From: Aggregatilineales bacterium | GTDB lineage: Bacteria > Chloroflexota > Anaerolineae > Aggregatilineales > Ch27 | Direction of reading: 5' to 3' | NCBI GenBank assembly: GCA_029976005.1 | Contig: JARKOQ010000114.1 | Coordinates: 1 to 50,285 of the forward strand | Length of the DNA stretch: 50,285 bases | Shown here: piece by piece, positions 1 through 8,130 of the stretch | How positions within the stretch are numbered: position 1 is the stretch's first letter | Layout of the letters: every line of letters starts with the position of its first letter | The notes under the pieces: model-generated | What the model was told of the DNA's origin: nothing | The model's input: the letters and a program-made list of their open reading frames with translations, nothing else | The model's database searches: none | Translations under genes and position numbers: made by a program

Positions 1-606
1 GCGCTGGCCCCCCTGCCGGCAATCCTGCTCCTGGACGAGCCGTTCTCCAATCTCGACGCCGCGCTGCGCGTCCAGGTACGGGCGGAAGTCCGGGCCATCC
101 TCCGCCAGGCGGGCACGACCTGCATCTTCGTCACCCACGACCAGGAAGAAGCCCTCAGCCTGGCCGACGAGGTTGGCATCATGCTCGACGGCCAGATTCA
201 CCAGATCGCCCCACCCCAGCAGCTCTATCACCAACCGGTCAATCAAGCCGTGGCCGCCTTTGTCGGGGAATCCAACCTGCTGCCCGGCACGGCCCACGAG
301 CGCACCGCCCTCTGCGCCCTGGGGAGCGTCCCTCTCCAGAAGCCGGCACGCGGCCCGGTTCAGGTGCTCGTCCGGCCGGAAGCCGTCCGGCTCCACCCGG
401 CCAACGGCTCACCGGAAGCGGGCCAGGTCGCCTGGTGTGAGTTCTACGGCCACGATCAGCGCGTCGGCATTCACCTGCCCGATGGCACGCCGGTCATTGC
501 CCGGCTTGGGCCTCACGCCCACTGGACGCCCGGCCAGCGCGTCCGGGTGGAAGTCACCGCGCCAGTGCTGGCCTTCCCGGCTCCGCCCCTCACCCAACCG
601 GTTTAA
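1..606 (+). CDS. ABC transporter ATP-binding protein, C-terminal part (Fe3+/polyamine type)
   Basis: This is the C-terminal part of an importer ATPase; the 5' end lies outside the window. The visible protein opens in the nucleotide-binding domain: Walker B plus catalytic Glu (ILLLDEP), the D-loop SNLDAALR and the switch histidine in VTHDQEEA. A TOBE-like domain follows from about residue 95, with RPEAVRLHP typical of the regulatory domain of the CUT1/PotA/FbpC class. The sequence of the start resembles FbpC-like iron or thiamine transporters more than sugar transporters, but the substrate cannot be decided without the permease and binding protein, which should lie upstream. A hairpin with a T-rich tail follows 30 bases after the stop. 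Family certain, substrate open. Confidence 0.88.
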   Translation, partial: ALAPLPAILLLDEPFSNLDAALRVQVRAEVRAILRQAGTTCIFVTHDQEEALSLADEVGIMLDGQIHQIAPPQQLYHQPVNQAVAAFVGESNLLPGTAHERTALCALGSVPLQKPARGPVQVLVRPEAVRLHPANGSPEAGQVAWCEFYGHDQRVGIHLPDGTPVIARLGPHAHWTPGQRVRVEVTAPVLAFPAPPLTQPV

Positions 607-607
607 T

Positions 608-636
608 TTGGATAATCGGTCTCTGCTTAGTACAAT
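608..636 (+). promoter_or_regulatory. Possible sigma70-type promoter for moxR-VWA
   Basis: TTGGAT at 608-613 and TACAAT at 631-636 are separated by 17 bases. The -35 box is poor (3 of 6) and the -10 is good (5 of 6). The predicted start of transcription would fall inside the hairpin at 637-654, so this could be chance. Confidence 0.3.
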
Positions 637-659
637 GCCACCATATTTGGTGGCGTTTT
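637..659 (+). terminator. Rho-independent terminator of the ABC ATPase gene
   Basis: GCCACCA at 637-643 pairs perfectly with TGGTGGC at 648-654 around a TATT loop, followed by GTTTT. It lies 30 bases after the ATPase stop codon and 30 bases before the next gene. It would end transcription entering from the ABC operon. Confidence 0.55.
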
Positions 660-689
660 GTTATCGCGGCGAGTGTGAGGAGTTAGGTG

Positions 690-1616
690 ATGGCTGCAAC
701 CGTTTCGGATGTACGCAAAGCGCTGGCGGCGCAGCAATACATCGCGACCGACGAGATCGCGACCGTAATCTTCCTGGCGGAACAACTCGGCAAGCCCATC
801 CTGGCCGAGGGTCCGGCGGGAGTCGGCAAGACCGAGCTGAGCAAGGCCTGGGCGGCGGTGACGCGGCACGAGCTGGTCCGCCTCCAGTGCTACGAAGGGC
901 TGGACGAGAGCAAGGCCCTGTACGAATGGGAATACGCCAAGCAAATGCTGTATACCCAGCTTCTGCGCGATAAGCTGTCCGACCTGCTGGCCGATGCGCA
1001 ATCGCTGACCGAGGCCGCCGACCGGCTGGCCGCCGAGGAGGACGTGTTCTTCTCGCAGCGCTTCCTGCTGGAACGGCCGCTGCTCCGGGCGATCAACAGC
1101 GATCAGCCCACCGTGCTGCTGATCGACGAGATCGATCGGGCCGACGCGGAATTCGAGGCTTTCCTGCTGGAAATCCTGAGTGATTTCCAGGTGAGCATCC
1201 CGGAACTGGGCACCATCGTCGCCAAACAGCGCCCGGCGGTGTTCCTGACCAGCAACAACACGCGCGAGCTGAGCGAAGCCCTCAAGCGCCGCTGTCTGTA
1301 CGTGTACATCGGCTATCCCGACCTGGAAGAAGAGCTTCAGATCGTGCGCCTCAAGGTGCCCGATCTCGCCCCGCAGCTCGCCCGCCAGGCGGTCGAAGTC
1401 GTCCAATCGCTCCGCCAGCTCGACCTCAAGAAACACCCCAGCGTCAGCGAAACCCTGGACTGGGCCAGAGCGCTCGTCACGCTCAACGCACGCGCGCTCG
1501 ACAAGGACGTGCTGGAGAACACCCTGACGGTACTCCTCAAGTACGAGTCCGACATGGCGCGCGCCCGCCGCGCGTTTAGTCTGGGGACCAACGGCCATGG
1601 AAGAACGGATCGGTAA
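690..1616 (+). CDS. MoxR-family AAA+ ATPase
   Basis: MoxR ATPases act as chaperones that, with a von Willebrand A partner, help assemble or load metal cofactors into enzymes. Here Walker A GPAGVGKT is at residues 41-48, Walker B is in LLIDEIDRAD, and sensor 1 is in LTSNNTREL; the C-terminal part is the AAA lid. I start at ATG 690 because the AGGAG of the upstream GTGAGGAG sits 7 bases before it; an in-frame GTG at 687 is the alternative. The gene overlaps the VWA gene by 20 bases, so the two are co-translated. The MoxR/CoxE-like VWA pairing is a known module, for example next to molybdenum hydroxylases, but no such enzyme is visible here, so the client is unknown. Confidence 0.93.
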   Translation: MAATVSDVRKALAAQQYIATDEIATVIFLAEQLGKPILAEGPAGVGKTELSKAWAAVTRHELVRLQCYEGLDESKALYEWEYAKQMLYTQLLRDKLSDLLADAQSLTEAADRLAAEEDVFFSQRFLLERPLLRAINSDQPTVLLIDEIDRADAEFEAFLLEILSDFQVSIPELGTIVAKQRPAVFLTSNNTRELSEALKRRCLYVYIGYPDLEEELQIVRLKVPDLAPQLARQAVEVVQSLRQLDLKKHPSVSETLDWARALVTLNARALDKDVLENTLTVLLKYESDMARARRAFSLGTNGHGRTDR

Positions 1617-3003
1617 GTTCATCGCGGCCCTGCGCGGTGCGGGAGTGCGCATCTCGCTGGCCGAAAGCCAGGACGCCTGGCAGGCCCTGACCTATACCGG
1701 TGTTGGCGACCGCGACACGTTCCGCCTGAGCCTGCGCGCCACCCTGATCAAGGACGTCACCAGCTACGACACCTTCGAAGAACTGTTTCCGCTGTACTTT
1801 GGGCTGGATACGCCCCCGCTCCAGGACCCGGCATCCGACCTGTCCCCGGAACAGCAGCGGATGCTCGGCGAAGCCATGCAGCAGGCCCTTCAGCGCGCGC
1901 TGCAAGAACTGGCCCGCGATCTTCGAAAGCTGCTGGAATGGCTCATGAACGGCCAGGGGCCGTCCCAGGAAGAACTGGCGGACATGGCGCAGCAGGCCGG
2001 ACTGAACGATCTTCCGGACAGCGCCGCGCCTTACCAGGCCCGCCGCTATGCGCGCCGGATGCAACAGCTTCTCGGTTGGGAAAAGCTCCAGGAGCTGCTG
2101 GAGATGCTCTGGGAGGCGCTGGCCCAGCAGGGCATGAACCCGGAAACCATCGAGCAGATCAAGGCCCAGGTCATGGAGAATCAGCAGGCGCTCCAGGATC
2201 AGCTAGGTGACTACGCCGGGATGAAGCTTAACGACCATCTGGCCGAGCAGGCCCAGCGGCGGCCGCCTATCAACGAACTGATGGATCGGCCGTTCGGCTC
2301 ACTGAACAGCGCCGAGATGGACTCGCTGCGGGAGCAGATTCGCCGCCTGGCGGCCCGCCTCCGCAGCCGGGCCGCCCTACGCCAGCAGCGTGGCAAAAAG
2401 GGTAAGCTGGATGCCAAGGCGACCCTGCGCCACAACCTGCGCTATGGCAGCGTGCCGTTCGAGATCAGGCTCAAGCAGCGCCGCCGCAAGCCGAAGCTCG
2501 TGGTGCTGCTGGACATCAGCACCTCGATGCGGCCGGTGGCCGAGTTTTTCCTGCGCCTGTTGTACGAGCTTCAGGATCAGGTGCAGAAGACGCGCAGTTT
2601 CGCCTTCATCGACCACCTGGAGGACGTGACGACCGATCTCCATACCCAGCAGATCGATCAGGCCGTCAGAACCATCCTGAGCAAGATGCCGCCCGGCTAC
2701 TACAGCACCGACCTGGGCGGCAGCTTGCGCCAGTTCGAAGCCGGATATCTGGATACGGTGGACGGCCGGACGACCCTGATCGTCCTGGGCGACGCACGCA
2801 ACAACTACAACGACCCGGCCCTGGATATCTTCCGCACGCTGGCCCAGCGGTCGCGCAAGCTGATCTGGCTCAACCCGGAATATCCCACCCAATGGGGGAC
2901 GGGCGACAGCGATATGCTGCTCTACCAGCCGCACTGCGACGAGGTTTTCCAGGTGCGCAACCTGGCCCAGCTCACCGACGCGATCGACCACATGCTGGCT
3001 TGA
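1597..3003 (+). CDS. VWA domain-containing CoxE-like protein
   Basis: The C-terminal third carries a von Willebrand factor A domain with an intact MIDAS motif (DISTS, Asp306) after the strand KLVVLL, and the aspartate of VLGDARNNY near the end. The N-terminal part is long, charged and helical, rich in Gln and Ala, as in CoxE-like proteins. These proteins bind the MoxR ATPase and deliver its remodelling activity to a client enzyme; they are cytosolic. Its start lies inside the end of moxR (20-base overlap), which supports coupled translation and a fixed stoichiometry. Length (468 residues) fits the family. Partner assignment is secure from context; client enzyme unknown. Confidence 0.92.
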   Translation: MEERIGKFIAALRGAGVRISLAESQDAWQALTYTGVGDRDTFRLSLRATLIKDVTSYDTFEELFPLYFGLDTPPLQDPASDLSPEQQRMLGEAMQQALQRALQELARDLRKLLEWLMNGQGPSQEELADMAQQAGLNDLPDSAAPYQARRYARRMQQLLGWEKLQELLEMLWEALAQQGMNPETIEQIKAQVMENQQALQDQLGDYAGMKLNDHLAEQAQRRPPINELMDRPFGSLNSAEMDSLREQIRRLAARLRSRAALRQQRGKKGKLDAKATLRHNLRYGSVPFEIRLKQRRRKPKLVVLLDISTSMRPVAEFFLRLLYELQDQVQKTRSFAFIDHLEDVTTDLHTQQIDQAVRTILSKMPPGYYSTDLGGSLRQFEAGYLDTVDGRTTLIVLGDARNNYNDPALDIFRTLAQRSRKLIWLNPEYPTQWGTGDSDMLLYQPHCDEVFQVRNLAQLTDAIDHMLA

Positions 3004-3075
3004 ATCACCGGGATCGGCTGCCCCGCTTGCGGCGGTCGATCCCGGATTCACTCCCCCCGTTCCACCCCACTGGCG

Positions 3076-3081
3076 TATAAT
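3076..3081 (+). promoter_or_regulatory. -10 box upstream of the trans-sulfuration gene
   Basis: A perfect TATAAT lies 78 bases before the start codon at 3160, in the 156-base gap after the VWA gene. No convincing -35 element is seen at the expected distance, so this is a weak call. Confidence 0.3.
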
Positions 3082-3159
3082 GGGGCGCGGCGGAGGCTTT
3101 GCGTTCCGCCGGTACGGCGCATCCCCAGCACGGACATCTCAAAACGGCGAAAAAACTCC

Positions 3160-4389
3160 ATGAGCGACCAACAGCGGCAGTCCCGGCGTCCCGGTTTGAG
3201 CACAATTGCCATCCACGGCGGGCAGGCATCCAACAAGACCCATGCCCACGTGCAGCCCATCTACCAGTCCTCGACCTACGTCTTCGACAGCGTCGCTCAC
3301 GGCCAATCCCTGTGGCGCGAGGACGAATACGGGCACATCTACGGCCGGCTGGGCAACCCCAATACCGAAGCGACCGCGTCGATCATCGCCGCGCTGGAAG
3401 GGGCCAACCTCCCAAACCGGCCCTACGGTCTGCTGGCCGCGTCCGGCATGGCAGCGGTCAGCACGGTGCTCCTCGCCCTGACCCGCGCGGGAGATACCAT
3501 CGTCAGCCAGAAATCCCTCTACGCGGCCACCCACAGCCTGCTTTCCAGCCGTTTGCCGCACTACGGCGTGAATCACGTCGCCTTCGACGGCGGCAGGCTC
3601 GACGAGCTGGAAGCCGCGCTGGATGACAACACCAACGTCCGGCTGGTCTACATCGAGACCCCGGTCAACCCGACCATGGCCCTGACCGACATCCGGAGCG
3701 TCGCCAAGCGCGCGCACGCCGCCGGGGCGCTGGTCTGCGTGGACAATACCTTCGCCACGCCTTACCTCCAACGCCCACTTGAGCTGGGGGCGGACATTGT
3801 CGTGCACAGCACCACGAAGTACCTCACCGGCCACGGCACTGTGGTCGGCGGCGCAATCATCACCGGCGACCATGCCCTCTACCACGACCGGTTCCTGCCC
3901 ACCCTGATCACCTACGGGGCGGTCGCGGGGCCGATGGATGCCTGGCTTACCGAACAGGGCCTGAAGACCTTCGAGCTGCGTATGGCGCGCCACTGCGAGA
4001 ATGGCATGGCGGTGGCGCGTTTTCTGGAGGAACATCCGGCCGTGGCCAGAGTCAATTACCCAGGGCTGCCGTCATTCCCGCAGATCGACCTGGCGCGCAC
4101 TCAGATGGACGGCTTCGGGGCAATGCTTTCTTTCGAACTCAAGGGGGGCTATACGGCCGGCGTGGCTCTGCTGGATCACGTCCGGCTGTGCACGCTGGCG
4201 GTCAGCCTGGGCACGGTGGATACCCTGATCGCCCACCCGGCCAGCATGATGAACTTCAAGATGGCCCGCGAGGATCGCCTCCGCATGGGCATCACGGACG
4301 GCCTCATCCGGCTGTCGGTGGGAATCGAAAACCTGGAGGATATCCTGGCCGATCTCGACCAGGCTCTGACCGCCGCAGCCAGGGGCTGA
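3160..4389 (+). CDS. PLP-dependent trans-sulfuration enzyme (cystathionine gamma-synthase/gamma-lyase family)
   Basis: Cys/Met metabolism fold-type I enzyme of 409 residues. The PLP lysine is Lys220 in HSTTKYLTGHG, the cofactor phosphate contacts are in YGRLGNPNTEA and SGMAAVS, and the PLP-pyridine aspartate is Asp195 in VDNTFATP. The family covers cystathionine gamma-synthase, beta- and gamma-lyases, O-acetylhomoserine sulfhydrylase and methionine gamma-lyase. The position equivalent to the catalytic Cys of methionine gamma-lyases (LYGCT) reads LYAAT, with Ala123, which argues against a classical methionine gamma-lyase. No other methionine or cysteine gene is adjacent. The protein is cytosolic and usually tetrameric. 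Family certain; exact reaction open. Confidence 0.9.
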   Translation: MSDQQRQSRRPGLSTIAIHGGQASNKTHAHVQPIYQSSTYVFDSVAHGQSLWREDEYGHIYGRLGNPNTEATASIIAALEGANLPNRPYGLLAASGMAAVSTVLLALTRAGDTIVSQKSLYAATHSLLSSRLPHYGVNHVAFDGGRLDELEAALDDNTNVRLVYIETPVNPTMALTDIRSVAKRAHAAGALVCVDNTFATPYLQRPLELGADIVVHSTTKYLTGHGTVVGGAIITGDHALYHDRFLPTLITYGAVAGPMDAWLTEQGLKTFELRMARHCENGMAVARFLEEHPAVARVNYPGLPSFPQIDLARTQMDGFGAMLSFELKGGYTAGVALLDHVRLCTLAVSLGTVDTLIAHPASMMNFKMAREDRLRMGITDGLIRLSVGIENLEDILADLDQALTAAARG

Positions 4390-4407
4390 AGCCGGTCCCG
4401 GCGTGAA

Positions 4408-4905
4408 TCAGGTCTGGAGCGTCGTCAGGCCGCGTACGATCACCGCCAGGCCGAGCGCCACCAGCAGCGCCCCGGCGATAGCCAAACCAACCGAAGGGAT
4501 CGTCGCCGCATCCAGCAGCGCCACCAGTCCCACGGCGGCCAACGCCGGGCCGCCCAGAATGGCATGCGACCAGGAGGTGATCAGACCGACCACCGTCGCC
4601 AGCACCCCCAGGATGACCAGCAACCAGGGCCAGCGCGCCACGAGGTCGGTCGGAATCTGGTCAAGCAGCCCCAGGGCCGCCGCGACCGCCAGGGCCACCA
4701 CCAGGATCACCGCAATCAACGCCGCCGGGCGCAGTTCCAGCCTTCCGCGCGGCTGCGGCCCGGCTTCGGCCTCCGCGATCATCACGGACGCTTTGGCCAC
4801 GGCTGCCGCTGTCTGCGGCCGATCGGCATACTCGCCTCCAGCCTCGGCCCCTTCTTCGACGAATTCGACCGGTTGGCGTCTGAATCGGCGCAACAATTTC
4901 GCCAT
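4408..4905 (-). CDS. Membrane protein of unknown function
   Basis: A 165-residue protein with a charged, acidic cytosolic N-terminus (about 60 residues) and then hydrophobic segments around AALIAVILVVALAVAAALG, WPWLLVILGVLATVVGLI and a long Ala/Leu/Val-rich C-terminal stretch, giving three or four membrane spans. I start at ATG 4905 rather than upstream because this places the gene just after the GNAT stop (8 bases) with a GAAAGGGA ribosome site ahead of it. It is the last gene of the minus-strand run that begins with the CCA-adding fusion. No family is recognised and no function is proposed. Confidence 0.75.
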   Translation of the reverse strand: MAKLLRRFRRQPVEFVEEGAEAGGEYADRPQTAAAVAKASVMIAEAEAGPQPRGRLELRPAALIAVILVVALAVAAALGLLDQIPTDLVARWPWLLVILGVLATVVGLITSWSHAILGGPALAAVGLVALLDAATIPSVGLAIAGALLVALGLAVIVRGLTTLQT

Positions 4906-4913
4906 CGCGTTTT

Positions 4914-5489
4914 CTATCCCTTTCCGCTTCCGCGCAAATCCCGATCGAGTTGCGTCCTGGTCAGCGCCTTCTGAAGCATCCAGGCCGGTTCTTCCACCCG
5001 GCATGTGCGGCCTTCGTGATCAGTATAATGCCAAATTCCCGGATCGTCCGCGAACACGACGTAGCCCAGGCGCTCGTACAACCGGCGCGCCCCCGGATTG
5101 TCCTTGGCCACGGCAATCACGCTCCAGCGATAGCCCCGCGCCAGCAGCTCGCGTTCCGCTTCCTGGATGAGGCGGGTGCCAATCCCCCGGCCCTGGAGGG
5201 GTTCCATGACCCGCAGGGCGTACAGGTATCCGCGCCACTTGCGCAGGTGAGGTTCCTGGTCGGCGTCCGTGAAATGGACGAAGATCTGCCCGACCGGAAA
5301 GCCGTTCAAATCGGCGACCAGCATCAGCCGCCGGCCCTCTGCCTGCTCCTCGTAGGTGCGCTCGAACAGCCGCCGAAAATGCGTGTACAGGCCAAACCAC
5401 TCCAGCCCAGGCAGGTCCGCGCGAGTTGCGGGTCGCAGCGCCAGCTCGATCTGGAGTGCCATCGTGCGCTCATGTTCCAGGGTCGCCAT
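4914..5489 (-). CDS. GNAT family N-acetyltransferase
   Basis: Acetyl-CoA-dependent N-acetyltransferase. Motif A is visible as MEPLQGRGIGTRLIQEA, with the Q-x-x-G-x-G pyrophosphate loop, and motif B as AKDNPGARRLYERLGYVVF. The N-terminal strand-helix (LRPATRADLPGLEWFGLY) is typical. It starts within the last 20 bases of the CCA-adding fusion gene; a second ATG at 5462 would shorten it by nine residues and avoid most of the overlap. The substrate cannot be told from sequence. The C-terminus (about residues 150-191) extends past the fold and is basic. Confidence 0.88.
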   Translation of the reverse strand: MATLEHERTMALQIELALRPATRADLPGLEWFGLYTHFRRLFERTYEEQAEGRRLMLVADLNGFPVGQIFVHFTDADQEPHLRKWRGYLYALRVMEPLQGRGIGTRLIQEAERELLARGYRWSVIAVAKDNPGARRLYERLGYVVFADDPGIWHYTDHEGRTCRVEEPAWMLQKALTRTQLDRDLRGSGKG

Positions 5490-8130
5490 CTTCCGCCCAT
5501 CTTTCGTCGATCAACCGCCGGGCAAGCCCGCGCTCCTCGTCCGCGCTCGCCACCTCGCCGTCCAGCCAGGCCACCCGCAGCCGTTTGAGCAGCTTACCAT
5601 AGGCAGGCCCTTGATGCAGCCCCATCGCCCGGAGGTCTTCGCCTGTCATCGTCTGGCGGATGTCGCGCCAGGCTTCCGCGTACTGGACGATCTGGCTGCG
5701 CGCCGGGTGAGTCGGGGCAATCGCCCAGGCGACCAGCAGATCGGTCTCGCCAAGTCCGTCCAGCAGGTCGACCACCGCGCTGGGCCGGAGTGGCTCAGCG
5801 AGTCTGGGCAGACGCTCCCGAAACGTCTGCACACCGTTCAGGACTGCATCCAGCGAGCTTCGCCGCACCTGCAACCGCCGCGCCAGGCTTTCCGCTTCGA
5901 CGGCGGGCAGCCGGCAGGTCAGCGCCACGAACTGGGCCAGCACAAATCCGTTCCGCCGGTCGGGGTCGAGGTGAATCCCCGGCCAGGGCGGAGACTGGAC
6001 CGCCCGGCGCAGCGCCTCGAACGCGCTCGCCAGCCACTCGTCGGCTGCCAGGGACTCATTCATCCGGGTCAGCACACCCAGCGCTTGCAGGCGGGCCAGC
6101 ACCCGCTCCGGACGCTGCTCCCGCAGGATCAGCTCGATCTCGTGCCGGATGCGCGGCCCGCTGACCCGGTCGAGCAGCGGCAGGGCCGGTTCGATCAGGC
6201 CCAGGGTACGCGTCTCGATCCGGAAGCCAAAGCGCTGCTCGAATCGAGCCGCACGTAGAATTCGGGTCGGGTCGTCCACGAAGCTCAGGCTGTGCAGCAC
6301 CCGGATTTGCCCGGCCTGCAAGTCGCGCTCCCCACCCCAAAAATCGAGCAGTTGGCCGAAAGGTTCCGGTGCAAAGCGGATCGCCAGGGTATTGATGCTG
6401 AAGTCGCGCCGGTGCAGGTCGAGCTTGATCGAGCTTTGCCGGACGGTCGGCAGCGCGGTCGGATTCTCGTAGAACTCGGCCCGCGCCGTGACAAAATCGA
6501 GCGTCTCCGGCCAGTCCGGCCCGCGCCCAAACCGAGCCGCCACACCCTCGTCCAGAATCCAGGTGGCCGTCCCAAACTGGAGGTGCTTGCGCATCGCGCC
6601 GCCATAGCGCTCGACCAGCGCTCGCACCAGGCCGATCGCGTCGCCTTCCACCACCAGATCGATGTCCGCGTTCGGCCGGGAAAGCAGCAGATCGCGGACG
6701 AATCCGCCAACGCAGTACAGTCCCAGGTTGGCCTCGTGCGCCATGGCGCTCACGGCCCGCACCAGCCCCAGCAGCCCCGGCGAGAGCGCCGTTTCCAACC
6801 GCTGCACGATCTCCTGGCGCTTGGAGGCGGCATCATCGACCTGGCCCCAGCGGTTGATCAGGTCGGTCCGGGTCACGATGCCGATCAGCGCGCCGGAGTC
6901 ATTGACCACCGGAATCTGTCCCCAGCCCGACTGCATCATCTGCTGCTGGAGGTGCTGGATAGAATCGCCGGGGTGCACGAGCACCGTCCCGGCTTCCATA
7001 ATCTGCGCGACAGGCAGCCGTTCCATCCGGTGGGCAATGGCCCGATCGACGGCGTGGCGCATGATCAATCCAACCAGGACACCCGCGCGAACCACCGGGT
7101 ATCCCTCGTGGCCGCTCCGCCGCATCCGCTCGGCCACCTCGGCGACCGGGGTATCCGCCTCGACCACCTGCACGACCCCGCCGGACATCAGCTCGCCCAC
7201 CGTCACCGATGGAGTAACCAGGGTATCCAGCAGAACGGACAGCCGCGACCGGACCGCATCGAGATCGGCATTCTCGATCATCGCCGCCGCCGCGCGTCCA
7301 TGCCCGCCGCCGCCAAACTGCTCGGCGACCTGACCCACGTCGATTTCGTCCACCGTGCTGCGCGCCACCATTTGCAGGCGGGAACCCATCTGCACCAGCA
7401 TGAACAGGGCGTTGGGTTCAAGGAGCTCGCGGATCTTGTGCGCCACGGTCGACACCTGGTCGATGTTGCGCGGCACCCGGGCCGCCGCGATGGCGATCGG
7501 ATGGCCGTGCACATCGAGCACCTGGATATCCTTGAGGAGCAGCTCGTACAGCTCGCGCTGTTCGTCGTTGAGCGGGTGCTGGAGAAAACGCCGCACCACA
7601 TCAAGGCTCCCCCCCTTGTCAACCAGCCAGGCCGCCGCAGCGATGTCGCGCGGGGTGGTCGTGCCGTACAGCAGCGAGCCGGTATCCTCGTAAATGCCCA
7701 GGGTCAGCAGCGTGGCATCGATCGAGCTGAGTTGAACCCCGGCTTCGCGCAACTGCTCAACCAGCAGCGTTGTCGTCGCGCCAACCATTTCGCCCCAGAA
7801 TGATTGGTGCTCCGGCAGCGGCTCGGTCACGGGATGGTGATCGATGATCCGGGTGGGCGTCTGCGGGCGCATCCCGCGCACGGTCACCACCCCCTGTGTG
7901 TCAACCACCGTCACCGCCTCGACCGGGGTGCGGGGCAGGTCATCCACCTCGACGTGAGGCAACACGCTCCGGTACAGGTTCAGGAAGTCGCGCACGTTGG
8001 AATTGACCCGGCGCGGCAGAACTGGGATCGCCTCCGGATCGAGCCGGTGAGCCGCCAGTTGGGCCGCGACTGCGTCAAAGTCGGCATTCTCGTGCGTCAG
8101 GATGATCTTCAAATTCAGAATCCCATCCAC
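5470..8130 (-). CDS. DHH-CBS-poly(A) polymerase/CCA-adding fusion
   Basis: Multidomain 886-residue protein. Order: DHH phosphoesterase (residues ~8-150, with HENADFDA, IIDHHP and GIYEDTGSL), DHHA1 substrate domain with GGGGHGRAA (~280), two CBS domains (~310-440), then a class II nucleotidyltransferase head (CVGGFVRDLLL and the metal pair in ADIDLVVEG, ~475-620) and an RNA-binding neck/body. The head adds C or A to tRNA 3' ends; the DHH part resembles nanoRNase/RecJ-type exonucleases. This architecture is known in several deep-branching bacteria, often as the A-adding partner of a separate CC-adding enzyme. GTG 8130 abuts the upstream stop and has no clear ribosome site; TTG at 8112, after GGTGGATGGGA, gives the usual family N-terminus (MKIILTHENADFD) and may be the true start. 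Confidence 0.92.
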   Translation of the reverse strand: MDGILNLKIILTHENADFDAVAAQLAAHRLDPEAIPVLPRRVNSNVRDFLNLYRSVLPHVEVDDLPRTPVEAVTVVDTQGVVTVRGMRPQTPTRIIDHHPVTEPLPEHQSFWGEMVGATTTLLVEQLREAGVQLSSIDATLLTLGIYEDTGSLLYGTTTPRDIAAAAWLVDKGGSLDVVRRFLQHPLNDEQRELYELLLKDIQVLDVHGHPIAIAAARVPRNIDQVSTVAHKIRELLEPNALFMLVQMGSRLQMVARSTVDEIDVGQVAEQFGGGGHGRAAAAMIENADLDAVRSRLSVLLDTLVTPSVTVGELMSGGVVQVVEADTPVAEVAERMRRSGHEGYPVVRAGVLVGLIMRHAVDRAIAHRMERLPVAQIMEAGTVLVHPGDSIQHLQQQMMQSGWGQIPVVNDSGALIGIVTRTDLINRWGQVDDAASKRQEIVQRLETALSPGLLGLVRAVSAMAHEANLGLYCVGGFVRDLLLSRPNADIDLVVEGDAIGLVRALVERYGGAMRKHLQFGTATWILDEGVAARFGRGPDWPETLDFVTARAEFYENPTALPTVRQSSIKLDLHRRDFSINTLAIRFAPEPFGQLLDFWGGERDLQAGQIRVLHSLSFVDDPTRILRAARFEQRFGFRIETRTLGLIEPALPLLDRVSGPRIRHEIELILREQRPERVLARLQALGVLTRMNESLAADEWLASAFEALRRAVQSPPWPGIHLDPDRRNGFVLAQFVALTCRLPAVEAESLARRLQVRRSSLDAVLNGVQTFRERLPRLAEPLRPSAVVDLLDGLGETDLLVAWAIAPTHPARSQIVQYAEAWRDIRQTMTGEDLRAMGLHQGPAYGKLLKRLRVAWLDGEVASADEERGLARRLIDERWAEDGDPGT

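Noticed and set aside
173-973. Open frame crossing the ABC-moxR boundary
   Set aside because: It runs out of frame through two recognisable genes and an intergenic terminator.
5025-5035. TATAAT-like sequence inside the GNAT gene
   Set aside because: It lies in a coding region with no -35 box and no gene start following.
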